Below are positions 37,652 to 47,383 of a stretch of DNA of 60,497 nucleotides, in pieces. The DNA lies in assembly GCF_030518235.1 (NCBI RefSeq), contig NZ_JAULSA010000020.1, positions 1 to 60,497 of the forward strand. The letters run 5' to 3'. The notes beneath the pieces are model-generated. The model saw only the letters and a list, made by a program, of their open reading frames with translations, was not told where the DNA came from and did no database searches. The DNA comes from Saccharibacillus sp. CPCC 101409 (lineage in GTDB: Bacteria; Bacillota; Bacilli; Paenibacillales; Paenibacillaceae). Numbering within the stretch: position 1 is the first letter of the stretch; each line of letters begins with the position of its first letter. The position numbers and the translations under genes are program-made.

Positions 37652-38602
37652 TTAAATCTCAAACAGCTTGCTGATCGACAGTTCCTCGTGAACGCGAATA
37701 ATCGCTTCGCCCAGCAGCGGAGCCACGGACAGCACCTTCAGCTTGTTCGTCGGATTCGGATGCGTAATCGGAATCGTATCGGTCACGATGACTTCTTTCA
37801 GCGGCGAATTCTCCAGTCGGTCCATGGCCGGACCCGACAGCACCGGGTGCGTACAGCACGCGTACACTTCCTTCGCTCCGCCTTCCATCAGCGCATTTGC
37901 CCCGAGCACGATCGTACCGGCGGTATCGATGATATCGTCCACCAGAATCGCCGTTTTGCCTTCGATATTCCCGATAATATTCATCACTTCGCTGACGTTC
38001 GGCTCCGGACGGCGCTTGTCGATAATCGCAAGCGGCGCGCTGAGCAGGTCGGCCAGTTTGCGCGCGCGCACCACGCCACCGTGGTCCGGGGAAACGACGA
38101 TCGGATTCTCGATCTGTTTCGAACGGAAATACTGGGCCAGAATCGGCACGCCCAGCAGATGATCGACCGGAATATCGAAAAAGCCCTGGATCTGCATCGC
38201 GTGCAGGTCCATCGCGATTACGCGGTGGGCGCCGGCTTTCTCGATCAGATCCGCGACCAGCTTGGCCGTGATCGGATCGCGCGAACGCGCTTTGCGGTCC
38301 TGGCGCGCGTAGCCGTAGTACGGAATGACGACGTTGATACTTTTCGCGGAAGCGCGCTTGAGCGCGTCGACCATGACCAGAAGCTCCATCAGGTTGTCGT
38401 TGACGGGAGCGCAGGTCGATTGAATGATGTACACGTGGCTGCCGCGCACGCTTTCCGACAATTTAACCTGAATCTCGCCGTCGCTAAAACTCGTCGTGTT
38501 GGATTCGCCCATCGGAATGCCGATGTAATCCGCAATTTGATTCGCCAGTTTGGGATTCGAATTGCATGTGAATATTTTCAGCTTTGAATCGCAATAAGTC
38601 AT
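37652..38602 (-). CDS. prs: Ribose-phosphate pyrophosphokinase (PRPP synthetase)
   Basis: Prs makes PRPP from ribose-5-phosphate and ATP for purine, pyrimidine, His and Trp synthesis. The 316-residue protein shows [20 protein letters not shown] (about 39-58), the cation loop [18 protein letters not shown] (about 130-147) and the PRPP loop [13 protein letters not shown] (about 215-227). The ATG at 38602 follows GGAGGG. It follows glmU as in B. subtilis. Confidence 0.98.
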   Translation of the reverse strand: MTYCDSKLKIFTCNSNPKLANQIADYIGIPMGESNTTSFSDGEIQVKLSESVRGSHVYIIQSTCAPVNDNLMELLVMVDALKRASAKSINVVIPYYGYARQDRKARSRDPITAKLVADLIEKAGAHRVIAMDLHAMQIQGFFDIPVDHLLGVPILAQYFRSKQIENPIVVSPDHGGVVRARKLADLLSAPLAIIDKRRPEPNVSEVMNIIGNIEGKTAILVDDIIDTAGTIVLGANALMEGGAKEVYACCTHPVLSGPAMDRLENSPLKEVIVTDTIPITHPNPTNKLKVLSVAPLLGEAIIRVHEELSISKLFEI

Positions 38603-38779
38603 AGTCTTGTAAACCCTCCGTGCTGGTCATTAGTGGGCAGACGCGCGAAGCGTCGCTGCTCTGGTAAAGCGGATGCTGCGGAAAACGTGGCCCAACCTTC
38701 CTGTCGTCTAAAGCGCGCGGGGATCGTCCGGTTCCTGATCCGGAAGTCCCCTCCGCGCCGCCTGTCAGCCGCTGCGGGC

Positions 38780-40183
38780 TTATTCGGCTTTGCCGCCCGC
38801 TTCTTTCTTCGCTTTGGCGCGGGCTTTGATCTTGTCGGCATAGCCGGGTTTGTTCTCCTGGCGCGCTCTGCCGATCGCCAGGTCGCCTTCGGGCACCTGC
38901 TTCGTGATCGTCGAGCCGGCGACCACGTAAGCGCCTTTGCCTACATGCACCGGAGCGATCAGGTTGACGTTGCTGCCGACGAACGCGTCGTCTTCGATCT
39001 CGGTCAGCGATTTGTTGAAGCCGTCGTAGTTGACGGTGATGGCGCCGCAGCCGATATTGACGCGGCTGCCGACTTTGGCGTCGCCGACATAGCTCAGATG
39101 CGAGACTTTCGAGTCCGGCCCGATGTCCGCGTTCTTCACTTCGACGAAGTTGCCGATCTTCACGCCTTCCGCCAGATTGGCGCCCGGACGCAGATGCGCG
39201 AACGGTCCGACCGACACATGGTCGCCGACGCGGGAATCGCGAACCACGGAATGCGAGACGGTCGACCCGCTGCCGACCGAAGCGTTCTCGATCTCGCTGC
39301 TTGGACCGATCTTGCAGTCTTCGCCGATCGACGTGCGGCCGCTCAGCACCGTGCCCGGATACAGAATCGTATCCGCGCCGATCGTCACGTCCGCGCCGAT
39401 GTAAGTCGAAGCGGGATCGATGACGGTCACGCCGCCGAGCATGTGCCCGCGCACGATGCGTTCGCGCATCGCCGCTTCGGCCTGCGACAGCACCAGACGG
39501 TCGTTGACGCCGATCGATTCGTCGAGGTCGCTCGTGGCGTAAGCGGCGATCCGCTCCCCTTCGCCGCGCAGAATCCCGACTACGTCCGTGATGTAGTATT
39601 CGCCCTGCGAGTTGTCGTTCGTGACTTTGGACAGCGCATCGAACAGCTTGCGATTGTCGAAGCAGTACGTGCCCGTATTGATTTCTCTGACGGCGTTCTC
39701 TTCCGGCGAGCAGTCTTTCTGCTCGACGATGCGCACCACGCCGCCGTCTTCGCCGCGGATAATCCGGCCGAGACCCGTCGGGTCTTCCGGCACGGCCGTC
39801 AGAATCGTCGCCGCCGCGCCTTCGCTTTCATGCAGCGCGATCATCGCTTCGATCGTTTCCGCGCGCACGAGCGGCGTATCGCCGCAGATCAGAATCGTCG
39901 TTCCGTCTTCCTTGCCCAGAAGCGCTTCCGCCTGACGCACCGCGTGCCCCGTCCCGAGCTGCTCGGCCTGAAGCACGTACTCCGCCTGTTCGCCCAGATA
40001 AGCCTGTACGTCTTCGGCCCCGTGCCCCACGATGACCACCGTACGCTCGCTGTTCGTTTGGCGCACCGTCTCCACGACGTGCCCGACCATCGGTTTGCCG
40101 CATACCGGATGCAGCACCTTGTACAGCTTCGACTTCATTCGCTTGCCCTTGCCGGCGGCAAGAACAATCGCCATCCTTTTCAA
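38780..40183 (-). CDS. glmU: Bifunctional N-acetylglucosamine-1-phosphate uridyltransferase/glucosamine-1-phosphate acetyltransferase
   Basis: GlmU makes UDP-GlcNAc for peptidoglycan and wall polymers. The N-terminal domain has the nucleotide loop IVLAAGKGKRMKSKLYKVLH (about 6-25). The C-terminal left-handed beta helix of hexapeptide repeats (about 250-450) carries the acetyltransferase site (NIGCGAITVNYDGFNK). The 467-residue length is typical. The start is a TTG at 40183, seven bases after GAGGAGG; an ATG three codons later is the alternative. It lies between spoVG and prs. Confidence 0.97.
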   Translation of the reverse strand: MKRMAIVLAAGKGKRMKSKLYKVLHPVCGKPMVGHVVETVRQTNSERTVVIVGHGAEDVQAYLGEQAEYVLQAEQLGTGHAVRQAEALLGKEDGTTILICGDTPLVRAETIEAMIALHESEGAAATILTAVPEDPTGLGRIIRGEDGGVVRIVEQKDCSPEENAVREINTGTYCFDNRKLFDALSKVTNDNSQGEYYITDVVGILRGEGERIAAYATSDLDESIGVNDRLVLSQAEAAMRERIVRGHMLGGVTVIDPASTYIGADVTIGADTILYPGTVLSGRTSIGEDCKIGPSSEIENASVGSGSTVSHSVVRDSRVGDHVSVGPFAHLRPGANLAEGVKIGNFVEVKNADIGPDSKVSHLSYVGDAKVGSRVNIGCGAITVNYDGFNKSLTEIEDDAFVGSNVNLIAPVHVGKGAYVVAGSTITKQVPEGDLAIGRARQENKPGYADKIKARAKAKKEAGGKAE

Positions 40184-40379
40184 TGCTCCGCCTCCTCTTT
40201 GTTTACCCGGAAATAACCGTTGCCAATAAAGGCGACGGTTAGGTGGGGCCGGCCCTTGAGGCCGCTATTTCTGCGTACTGCGTATAATAGTGCGTCTATG
40301 TCATTCATCCGTCCGCGTGCTTCAGGCGCTTTCGGCACAAATGTTGAAATTACTATACTGAATATATCGCATTCCCGCC

Positions 40380-40412
40380 AAAAAGAAAAGGGAACCGAAT
40401 CCGCCGGCTCCC
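40380..40412 (-). terminator. Terminator after spoVG
   Basis: The minus strand reads GGGAGCCGGCGGATTCGGTTC-CC and then TTTTCTTTTT: a 7-8 bp GC-rich stem 25 bp after the stop codon. The glmU gene therefore needs its own promoter in 40184-40379, where I see only weak candidates (for example TATTAT near 40285-40290). Confidence 0.85.
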
Positions 40413-40437
40413 TACTTCCATCTGGATTATGTGTGAC

Positions 40438-40725
40438 TTACGCGCCTTCCTCGATAACTTCTTCCGCTTCCGTGCCTGCGCGCTCGTATTCTTCGAGCAC
40501 GGCGGCCTGGATCTTCTCGCGGGTTCCCGAAGAGATCGGATGGGCGATATCCCGGAACTCACCGTCCGGTGTACGCTTGCTTGGCATAGCGACGAACATT
40601 CCGTTATTTCCATCAATCACCCGAATGTCGTGAACGACGAACTCGTCGTCGATCGTGATCGAAGCGATTGCCTTCATTCTACCCTCGGAGTTGACCCGGC
40701 GGAGTCTGACAGCCGTAATTTCCAT
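40438..40725 (-). CDS. spoVG: SpoVG, RNA/DNA-binding regulator
   Basis: SpoVG is a small nucleic-acid-binding regulator found in spore formers and in non-sporulating Firmicutes such as Listeria and Staphylococcus, so its presence does not imply sporulation. The 95-residue protein matches the family ([48 protein letters not shown]). The ATG at 40725 follows AGGTGGTGAACC. Upstream is a textbook sigma-H promoter, as in B. subtilis. The ridA-like gene yabJ that usually precedes it is absent. Confidence 0.97.
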   Translation of the reverse strand: MEITAVRLRRVNSEGRMKAIASITIDDEFVVHDIRVIDGNNGMFVAMPSKRTPDGEFRDIAHPISSGTREKIQAAVLEEYERAGTEAEEVIEEGA

Positions 40726-40766
40726 TTAGGTTCACCACCTTTATCATTAGAAGACTTGGTGTATTA

Positions 40767-40794
40767 TTCCACACCCGCGGCTTAAATTCCTGCT
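40767..40794 (-). promoter_or_regulatory. spoVG sigma-H promoter
   Basis: The minus strand has GCAGGAATT (40786-40794; consensus RNAGGAWWW), a 12 bp spacer and GTGGAAT (40767-40773; consensus RNNGAAT). The arrangement closely resembles the known sigma-H promoter of B. subtilis spoVG. Confidence 0.82.
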
Positions 40795-40956
40795 TATTTC
40801 TCAACGTAATTTCAGGAATTTCGGATTTATTTTTGATTTTCTTCACGAAATCGACAGATAACGCCGATTTGCGCCGAGCCCGTTTCTCATTACGGGGCGG
40901 CGGCGGAAAGGTTTCAACTTTTTTTGCGGAATTTCGTTCTTTTTTGAACGGACAAA

Positions 40957-40985
40957 TAAAAAAGCGTTCTCCCGAAGGAAAACGC
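40957..40985 (-). terminator. Terminator after purR
   Basis: The minus strand reads GCGTTTTCC-TTC-GGGAGAACGC followed by TTTTTTATTTG, about 55 bp after the purR stop codon. Confidence 0.88.
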
Positions 40986-41041
40986 CGTTCAAGCGAGACC
41001 TGGCCGGGCCAAGCTCCGATCGCTTCAAAACGCCACTGTCT

Positions 41042-41878
41042 TCAATTCGCCTGCTTGTCGAAATAGTTGCCGGGCTTCACGCCGACCGTCCGGTTCTTCG
41101 CGTCCACTTCTTCGAGCGTCGCCAGCGACACATAGTCTTCGAACAAACGCTCTTCCGTATCGACCGAACCGGACTCCAGCAGCACGCCCACGCCGGCCAC
41201 TTCCGCGTTGAACTCGGCCAGCAGGTCGATCATGCCGCGCACCGTGCCGCCCGCCTTCATAAAGTCGTCGACGATCAGCACGCGCGATTTCTCCTTCAGC
41301 GCCCGACGCGACAGCGTCATCGTATGGATGCTCTTGTGCGAGCCCGATACGTAGTTGATGCTGACCGCCGAACCTTCCGTCACCTGGTGGTCCCGGCGCA
41401 CCAGCACGACCGGCAGATTCAACTTGGCTCCGGTCGCGTAAGCGATCGGAATGCCTTTCGTTTCAACCGTCATGACGACGTCGATATTCTTGCCGCCGAA
41501 GATAGTCGCGAAAATATCGCCGATCTCGTTCACCAGATGCGGCTTTCCGAGCAGGTCCGACATGTAAAGATAACCGCCCGGGAGAATGCGTCCCGGCTCC
41601 TCCAGCTTGATGCAGAGGTCCTCGATGATCCCGAGCGCCCGTTCGCGCGATACGCGCGGAATGTACTTCACGCCGCCCGCCGCTCCCGCCAGCGTCTGCA
41701 GCTCGCCCATGCCTTCTTCCTCGAACACTTCCTTGATGATCGCCAGATCCTCGCTGATCGACGACTTCGCCGCCCCGTACCGCTCCGCAAACGTGGTCAA
41801 CGGAATCAAAGAATGCGGTCTGGCCAGCAAAAACTGGGTTAACTCTACGAGTCGTGCACTGCGTTTTAATTTTTTCAC
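41042..41878 (-). CDS. purR: Purine operon repressor PurR
   Basis: PurR represses purine synthesis genes and is released by PRPP. The 278-residue protein has an N-terminal winged helix (about 1-75; KKLKRSARLVELTQFLLA) and a phosphoribosyltransferase-like domain with the PRPP motif RVLIVDDFMKAGGT (about 199-212). I take the GTG at 41878, six bases after GAGGAA; an in-frame start at 41944 lies inside the promoter. A PurBox-like sequence in its leader suggests autoregulation. The order ispE-purR is conserved. Confidence 0.97.
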   Translation of the reverse strand: MKKLKRSARLVELTQFLLARPHSLIPLTTFAERYGAAKSSISEDLAIIKEVFEEEGMGELQTLAGAAGGVKYIPRVSRERALGIIEDLCIKLEEPGRILPGGYLYMSDLLGKPHLVNEIGDIFATIFGGKNIDVVMTVETKGIPIAYATGAKLNLPVVLVRRDHQVTEGSAVSINYVSGSHKSIHTMTLSRRALKEKSRVLIVDDFMKAGGTVRGMIDLLAEFNAEVAGVGVLLESGSVDTEERLFEDYVSLATLEEVDAKNRTVGVKPGNYFDKQAN

Positions 41879-41893
41879 TAGGGTTTCCTCGCT

Positions 41894-41906
41894 AAATCCG
41901 AATATT
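41894..41906 (+). promoter_or_regulatory. PurBox-like site in the purR leader
   Basis: AAATCCGAATATT matches the PurBox consensus AWWWCCGAACWWT except for one base and lies between the purR -10 and the start codon. I do not see a clear inverted partner about 16 bp away, which full sites have. Confidence 0.4.
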
Positions 41907-41915
41907 TTATAAAAA

Positions 41916-41944
41916 ATATAACACCTTTGTACGTATTTGTACAA
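41916..41944 (-). promoter_or_regulatory. purR promoter
   Basis: There is a -35 TTGTAC (41939-41944), a 17 bp spacer and a -10 TTATAT (41916-41921). It lies just after the ispE terminator, and TTTTATAAAA palindromes recur around it (about 41905, 41952, 42057). Confidence 0.8.
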
Positions 41945-41990
41945 GTGAATGTTTTATAAAATATCCAAAAAAGCGAGTAATATCAAAGAA

Positions 41991-42020
41991 TTTTAGGCGG
42001 AACGCTTCAACCGCCTAAAA
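41991..42020 (-). terminator. Terminator after ispE
   Basis: A perfect stem TTTTAGGCGG / CCGCCTAAAA is followed by TTCTTTG on the minus strand, 76 bp after the ispE stop codon. Confidence 0.85.
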
Positions 42021-42096
42021 TTGTACCCGTTAAAAGCCCCGAGCGCTTCCAATCCAATTTTATAAAACATGGGTCACCGAGTCTTTTATGAATCCC

Positions 42097-42951
42097 CTAC
42101 ACCAGCGTCCGCACCGCGTACACTTCCTGACAGAATCCTCTCAGCCCGTTGCAGATCCGCTTCGCCTTCTCTTCCTTCGAGACCAGGCCGAATACCGTCG
42201 GCCCGCTGCCCGACATCAGCACGCCGTCGGCGCCAAGGCTGCGCATGGCTTCCTTGATCCGCGCCACCTCCGGGTACAGCTTCAGCGTCACGTCTTCCAG
42301 CACATTGCCGAGCCCCGCGCACATGGCCTCGAACGAGCCGCTTTCCAGCGCTCCGTGCATATCCTGCGCCGAAGGATGCTGCGCAATCTCCGACGCCTTG
42401 AGGCCGCCGTACACATCCGCCGTCGATACGTTGATCGGCGGCTTCACCAGCACCACCCAGCTCCGCGGCGGATTCGGCAGCGTCTCCAGCCGCTCGCCGC
42501 GTCCCGTCGCCAGCGCGGTGCCCCCGCGCACGCAGAACGGCACATCGGAGCCGATCTGCGCTCCGATCTCCTCCAGCTCGGCCGTGGACAGGCCGAGCTC
42601 CCACAGCCGGTTCAGGCCGCGCAAAGCGGCGGCCGCGTCGCTGCTGCCGCCGGCGAGCCCGGCGGCCACCGGGATGCGCTTCTCCAGGTGCATGCGCACC
42701 CCCTGCTTCACCCCGAAGCGCTGCTTGAGCAGCCGCGCGGCCCGGACCGCCAGGTTCTTGTCGTCCACCGGGATATAGCCCGATTGGCTCGTCAGCGAGA
42801 TCCGCCCGTCTTCCGCCGTTCCGAGCGTCAGACGATCCGCCAGGTCCACCATCGTCATGACCATTTCCACTTCGTGAAACCCGTCCTGCCGTTTATGTAA
42901 AACATCCAGCATCAGATTGATCTTTGCCGGCGCTTTTTCGTAAATATACAT
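42097..42951 (-). CDS. ispE: 4-diphosphocytidyl-2-C-methyl-D-erythritol kinase
   Basis: IspE catalyses the ATP-dependent third-last kinase step of the MEP isoprenoid pathway. It belongs to the GHMP kinase superfamily; the ATP loop [20 protein letters not shown] (about 93-112) and the N-terminal [13 protein letters not shown] are clear, and [11 protein letters not shown] is the third GHMP motif. The 284-residue length is normal. I take the ATG at 42951 ([10 protein letters not shown]); a longer in-frame start adds a non-homologous Arg-rich stretch. It lies between veg and purR; sspF is missing from the gap. Confidence 0.96.
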   Translation of the reverse strand: MYIYEKAPAKINLMLDVLHKRQDGFHEVEMVMTMVDLADRLTLGTAEDGRISLTSQSGYIPVDDKNLAVRAARLLKQRFGVKQGVRMHLEKRIPVAAGLAGGSSDAAAALRGLNRLWELGLSTAELEEIGAQIGSDVPFCVRGGTALATGRGERLETLPNPPRSWVVLVKPPINVSTADVYGGLKASEIAQHPSAQDMHGALESGSFEAMCAGLGNVLEDVTLKLYPEVARIKEAMRSLGADGVLMSGSGPTVFGLVSKEEKAKRICNGLRGFCQEVYAVRTLV

Positions 42952-43104
42952 GCTGTCCACCGCCCCTGCGTTCTCGCCGCTACTCCGGCTTCGCTCTCTA
43001 TGCCGCCGCTTGCCCGGCAAGCTTGAAAACAAACCCTATTATATGCAAAATCCACGATGAAGTCTATTTTCCTCTGCGGCGCGCGGCCGAAAGCGGACAT
43101 GAAT

Positions 43105-43135
43105 AAAGGCGGCCTTCGCCTCAGCGAAAACCGCC
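43105..43135 (-). terminator. Terminator after veg
   Basis: The minus strand reads GGGCGGTTTTCGC-TGA-GGCGAAGGCCGCC followed by TTTATTC, 20 bp after the veg stop. Confidence 0.85.
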
Positions 43136-43154
43136 CTACAACAGACTGTGCAAA

Positions 43155-43433
43155 TCAGGCGCCGGCGTAAGCGATCGGAATCTCCGAATCGTCTTCCATC
43201 AGCGAAAGTTCGACCGTCTCGGTCAAGACGTCGGCATAACTGTACGAGACGCGTCCGGAAGCGTGTTCCGCCTCTTCTTCAAGCATAACGGTAAACACCG
43301 CGGGATACGTGCCTTCCAGAACCCCGGTCTGTTCGACCATCTTACGCCGTCCCCCGTTGGCACGGAGCATGATTCGATGTCCTACATGAGCGTCGAGACT
43401 GCGTTTGATATCCGATAGCGTTTGTTGTGCCAT
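43155..43433 (-). CDS. veg: Veg protein, biofilm-associated regulator
   Basis: Veg is a small, highly expressed protein that in B. subtilis stimulates biofilm formation by acting against SinR. The 92-residue protein shows the family pattern (MAQQTLSDIKRSLDAHVGHR, LRANGGRRKMVEQTGVLEGTY) and the ADVLTETVEL ending region. The ATG at 43433 lies nine bases after GAGGTGG; an earlier in-frame start is not needed. Two strong tandem promoters lie upstream. In spore formers it is flanked by yabG and sspF, both missing here. Confidence 0.95.
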   Translation of the reverse strand: MAQQTLSDIKRSLDAHVGHRIMLRANGGRRKMVEQTGVLEGTYPAVFTVMLEEEAEHASGRVSYSYADVLTETVELSLMEDDSEIPIAYAGA

Positions 43434-43464
43434 TTTTCTCAACCACCTCTCTCTCATCTCTACA

Positions 43465-43535
43465 ATTGTAACATTTTGAGAGTATTATGTCAAGGCAAAA
43501 TAATCATTATAGCAATATCATTTTGCGCTTGTCAA
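43465..43535 (-). promoter_or_regulatory. Tandem strong veg promoters
   Basis: The proximal promoter has TTGACA (43488-43493), a 17 bp spacer and TACAAT (43465-43470), the same boxes as the very strong B. subtilis Pveg. The distal one has TTGACA (43530-43535), an 18 bp spacer and TATAAT (43506-43511), a full consensus. Confidence 0.93.
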
Positions 43536-43566
43536 TAGGGGTTTTTATAAAAAAATCGAACAACCA

Positions 43567-44457
<891 letters not shown>

Positions 44458-45003
44458 TCACAATCCTTCGTTGTCAATTTGGGCCAGAGCGGAAGCGAAT
44501 TCGGCGGGCGTAATCTGGAACATGCGCAGCCGGTTGTGGAACTGCTTGCCGTTGCAGTAGCCGATGCCGAGCAGATTGCCCATCGCCATGCGGCGAGCCG
44601 CCGCGCTGCGATGCACGATCAGGCCGGCTTCGATCAGGTCCTGCCAGTCGATCAGGCTTTCTTTGCCGGGCATTTCCGTATGCACCCGCTCCAGCGCGCG
44701 CCGGATCGCTTCGGGCGACGCGTTCTCCACGCCGATATCCCCTTTGCGGGTCGCGTCGGCTTCCGGGATAAAAGCGTGCTTGCAGCCGGGTACCCTCTGC
44801 GCCACGATCTTGCGTATGCGTTCTCCCGCGAAGTCCGGGTCGGTCAGGATAATGACGCCCCTGCGCTCCATCGCAAGCTTGACGCGCCGGATCACCGCGG
44901 CCCCGATCGCCGAACCGCCCGTTTCGATCGTGTCCGCCTCTACCGCGCGCTTGATTGCCACCGTATCGTCGCGTCCTTCCACGACAATCACTTCTTTGAT
45001 CAT
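44458..45003 (-). CDS. rnmV: Ribonuclease M5
   Basis: RNase M5 matures the ends of 5S rRNA. The 181-residue protein starts with a Toprim domain: VVEGRDDTVAIKRA (catalytic Glu) and ILTDPDFAGERIRK (metal-binding Asp pair). The family C-terminus (about 120-181) contains GNLLGIGYCNGKQFHNRL. The ATG follows GGGGAGA. It lies between yabE and rsmA as in B. subtilis; its 5S substrate is encoded at 60164-60280. Confidence 0.96.
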   Translation of the reverse strand: MIKEVIVVEGRDDTVAIKRAVEADTIETGGSAIGAAVIRRVKLAMERRGVIILTDPDFAGERIRKIVAQRVPGCKHAFIPEADATRKGDIGVENASPEAIRRALERVHTEMPGKESLIDWQDLIEAGLIVHRSAAARRMAMGNLLGIGYCNGKQFHNRLRMFQITPAEFASALAQIDNEGL

Positions 45004-45054
45004 GATTCGCTCTCCCCTGCTGTCTATAGCCCCGGATTTCTTCGCCTTTCATAA

Positions 45055-45081
45055 CAAAAAGAAGAGGAGAACCTCCTCTTC
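45055..45081 (-). terminator. Terminator after yabE
   Basis: A perfect stem GAAGAGGAG / CTCCTCTTC with a three-base loop is followed by TTTTTG on the minus strand. Confidence 0.93.
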
Positions 45082-45164
45082 TTCGGCAACGTTCATCCCA
45101 TATGCAGTTGATTATACCATCGATCGGGCATCAGCGTAAACGCCCGCATCGTACACGGGGACAT

Positions 45165-46616
45165 TTACGGTTTGTTCGGTCCGATCACATAGATCGTCAG
45201 TCCGGACTTGCGGCCGAAGTTCAGCGCCGCCCCGAGGCTGTCGTAGTAAATATCGATCTTCTTGCCTTTGATCGCGCTGCCGGTGTCTTCCGCTTTGCGG
45301 TAGCCGTACCCTTCGATGTACACCCACCAGCCCAGCGGAATCACGTTCGGATCGACGGCGATGGTGCGGCCTTCGGTCACGGTCGTGCCCGTTGCGGTGC
45401 GCGTTCCGATTCCCGGCTCCTGCGAGGAGTAAGCCGTGGCGGATACGCCCGTCAGCACTTTCTTATATTCGAATCCCTTGTCGCCGGACGATGTATTCGC
45501 GGCAGCGGCGGTCGTGAAAGTCTTCTCGACTACCGGTTCTTTGGTGCCGACCGCGATAATTTCGTTCTGCTTCTCGGTTTTGGTCTCTTTGTCTACGAGG
45601 TGCTTGGTGACGTACTCGCCGTTCTGGTACACTTTTTCGATCGTTTGAACGACGACGCCTTCGACGCCTTTTTGTACCGTCTTGGTTTTGCCTTTAAGCA
45701 GCGAGGAGTCTTCCTTCTTCACGGTCTGGTACGGAATGGTTACTTCCTGATCGACCGTGAATTTGCTGATGCGGTTGACCGACACGCTGATGTTTTCCGT
45801 CAAGCCATTGGACTCGCTCGGATATACCTTGTCGTTCTCGCCCAGCTTAACGCCCCAGTCTTTCAGAGCTTCGCCGACCGTTCTTTCGGTCGTATAAGCC
45901 GTTTCGGTCTTTTCTCCGCCAACCGTAAGTTCGACCGGAAGCGCCGTGTTCAGCTTCACTTCGTCGCCTTCTTGAATCGCCGATTCCAGCGGTTTGGAGA
46001 TTTTATCGTGCTTGCCGACTTCGATATCCCAGCTTTCGAGGGCATCGCCCACGGTAGCTTCGGCGGTATAGGCTTCTTCGGTCTTGCCGTCGATCGTCAG
46101 ATCGACCGGGAAAGCCGTCGTAATCGCCACTTCGCCGCCGTTTGGCACGGCCGAAGCGACCGGTACCGAGATCTTGTCGAACTCGCCGAGTTTTACATTC
46201 CAGCTTTTAAGCGCCGCGCCGACCGTTTTCTCGGTCGTATAACGCGTTTCTTTCTTTTCGTCCACCGCGAGCGTTACCGGAACCGCCGTCGTAATGGAGA
46301 TCTGATCGCCGTCCTGAATCGAAGCGCCGAGCGACATCGACAGATCGTCCTGCGGCTTTGTGCTGACCGAGTGCTCGTTCAGGAACTCCTGAAGGCTACC
46401 CTTGTGCGTAGTCAGCGTTTGAGCTTTTCCGTCCACGACCAGCACGATTTGCTTTTCGGCTTTTGCATACAGGCCGAGCAGCACCATCGTCACTACCGCG
46501 ACGACGAACAAAGCGACACCCAAAATTTGAAGCCCGTTCTGGCGCTTCCAACGCAAAGCGTAAGTCATGCTGGATGATCGTGAACCATGGGTGTCTTCTT
46601 TAGTGAAAATGCCCAC
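45165..46616 (-). CDS. yabE: YabE-like cell-wall protein with DUF348, G5 and 3D domains
   Basis: This 483-residue envelope protein has one membrane-spanning signal anchor (ILGVALFVVAVVTMVLLGL, about 31-49). Three ubiquitin-like DUF348 repeats follow (about 54-265; recurring TVGxALxxWxVxLGExDKI), then a G5 domain (about 275-350) and a C-terminal 3D catalytic domain (about 385-483; AYSSQEPGIGTRTATGTTV, AVDPNVIPLGWWVYIEGYGY, DIYYDS). The 3D fold is shared with lytic transglycosylases of the MltA/Rpf type, so it probably remodels peptidoglycan. The GTG at 46616, eight bases after AGGAGG, is preferred. A c-di-AMP riboswitch controls it. Confidence 0.94.
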   Translation of the reverse strand: MGIFTKEDTHGSRSSSMTYALRWKRQNGLQILGVALFVVAVVTMVLLGLYAKAEKQIVLVVDGKAQTLTTHKGSLQEFLNEHSVSTKPQDDLSMSLGASIQDGDQISITTAVPVTLAVDEKKETRYTTEKTVGAALKSWNVKLGEFDKISVPVASAVPNGGEVAITTAFPVDLTIDGKTEEAYTAEATVGDALESWDIEVGKHDKISKPLESAIQEGDEVKLNTALPVELTVGGEKTETAYTTERTVGEALKDWGVKLGENDKVYPSESNGLTENISVSVNRISKFTVDQEVTIPYQTVKKEDSSLLKGKTKTVQKGVEGVVVQTIEKVYQNGEYVTKHLVDKETKTEKQNEIIAVGTKEPVVEKTFTTAAAANTSSGDKGFEYKKVLTGVSATAYSSQEPGIGTRTATGTTVTEGRTIAVDPNVIPLGWWVYIEGYGYRKAEDTGSAIKGKKIDIYYDSLGAALNFGRKSGLTIYVIGPNKP

Positions 46617-46831
46617 TACTCCGTCCTCCTCCATAGCCCCGCCGTCAAGTATATCCAAGAAAGAATTGACGCGACTACTTGCTATTTTTTCGTAAAAACG
46701 TGCAGCACAAAATTCGTGTTTCCGGGCAGAGCCGGGGGTGCGCCGTTTCTACGTTCAGTCCGTTCAATCAAAGTTCAGCCGGTGAATCCCACACTTATGT
46801 ACGCTTTTCCCTGTTCAAACCTTTTCCGGTT

Positions 46832-46895
46832 AAAACAAAAGAAGCCTGGAGAAGAGTACTTAAGAAATCTTAAGAGGAACTCTTCCGCGGGCTTC
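46832..46895 (-). terminator. Expression-platform terminator of the yabE riboswitch
   Basis: A long stem closed by GAAGCC / GGCTTC, with inner GGAAGAGT / ACTCTTC and CTTAAGA / TCTTAAG, is followed by TTTTGTTTT on the minus strand, about 215 bp before the yabE start codon. It lies just after the aptamer, so c-di-AMP binding would favour its formation. Confidence 0.85.
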
Positions 46896-46924
46896 CCTCT
46901 AGAAAATCGACAAGTTGACGATCT

Positions 46925-47115
46925 GAGGAAAACATAAGGCGCGTGGCTGCCTCTCTCTTATGACGCTTACGAGGTTAGCTGTCGGGTTCGGACAGAAGAG
47001 AGTCGTCCTATGTCGGCTCTTCCGCTCATGGCGAGAAGACCTTCAATTCACCCCATAGACCCAATAAAAAGGAATCGGCCACGGCATTGGCAAACGGGTA
47101 TAATCGTCCGTTTTT
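46925..47115 (-). ncRNA. c-di-AMP riboswitch (ydaO/yuaA type) upstream of yabE
   Basis: On the minus strand the conserved pieces of the ydaO aptamer appear in order: GCCGATTC, TGGGTCTATGGGGTGAATTG, a variable stem, and CCGAACCCGACAGCTAACCT followed by CGTAAGCG. The CCGACAGCTAACCTCGTA block is the class hallmark. Members of the class bind the second messenger c-di-AMP, usually turn expression off, and often precede cell-wall hydrolase genes of this kind. The ends are approximate. Confidence 0.9.
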
Positions 47116-47231
47116 GGAAAATGCCGCTTCGGGTTCCCCCGTTCTCCGTTATGTATGGACGAAGATTCAGCGAGACGGTACATGAATTTATCGGATTAAC
47201 CGAACATACGGCCGGATTAATCACTGACAAG

Positions 47232-47261
47232 ATAATAGCTTTTTTCAGAGGACTTTGTAAA
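47232..47261 (-). promoter_or_regulatory. Promoter of the yabE riboswitch transcript
   Basis: There is a -35 TTTACA (47256-47261), an 18 bp spacer and a -10 TATTAT (47232-47237), about 110 bp upstream of the aptamer. The gap 47116-47383 holds no gene. Confidence 0.65.
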
Positions 47262-47383
47262 GCTGCGCAATTTCACGTTTCCCGGATTAAAAGGTTAAAA
47301 ATTTGTAATCTTCTTCTCTTTTTTGTAACAAAGAGATTAATATCTCGCAAATGCTCTCTTTTACGCCGGTTTTTCTCCCGTTC

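Noticed and set aside
40438..40725. spoVG as evidence that the organism forms spores
   Set aside because: SpoVG is widespread in non-sporulating Firmicutes; the other sporulation genes expected in the block are absent.
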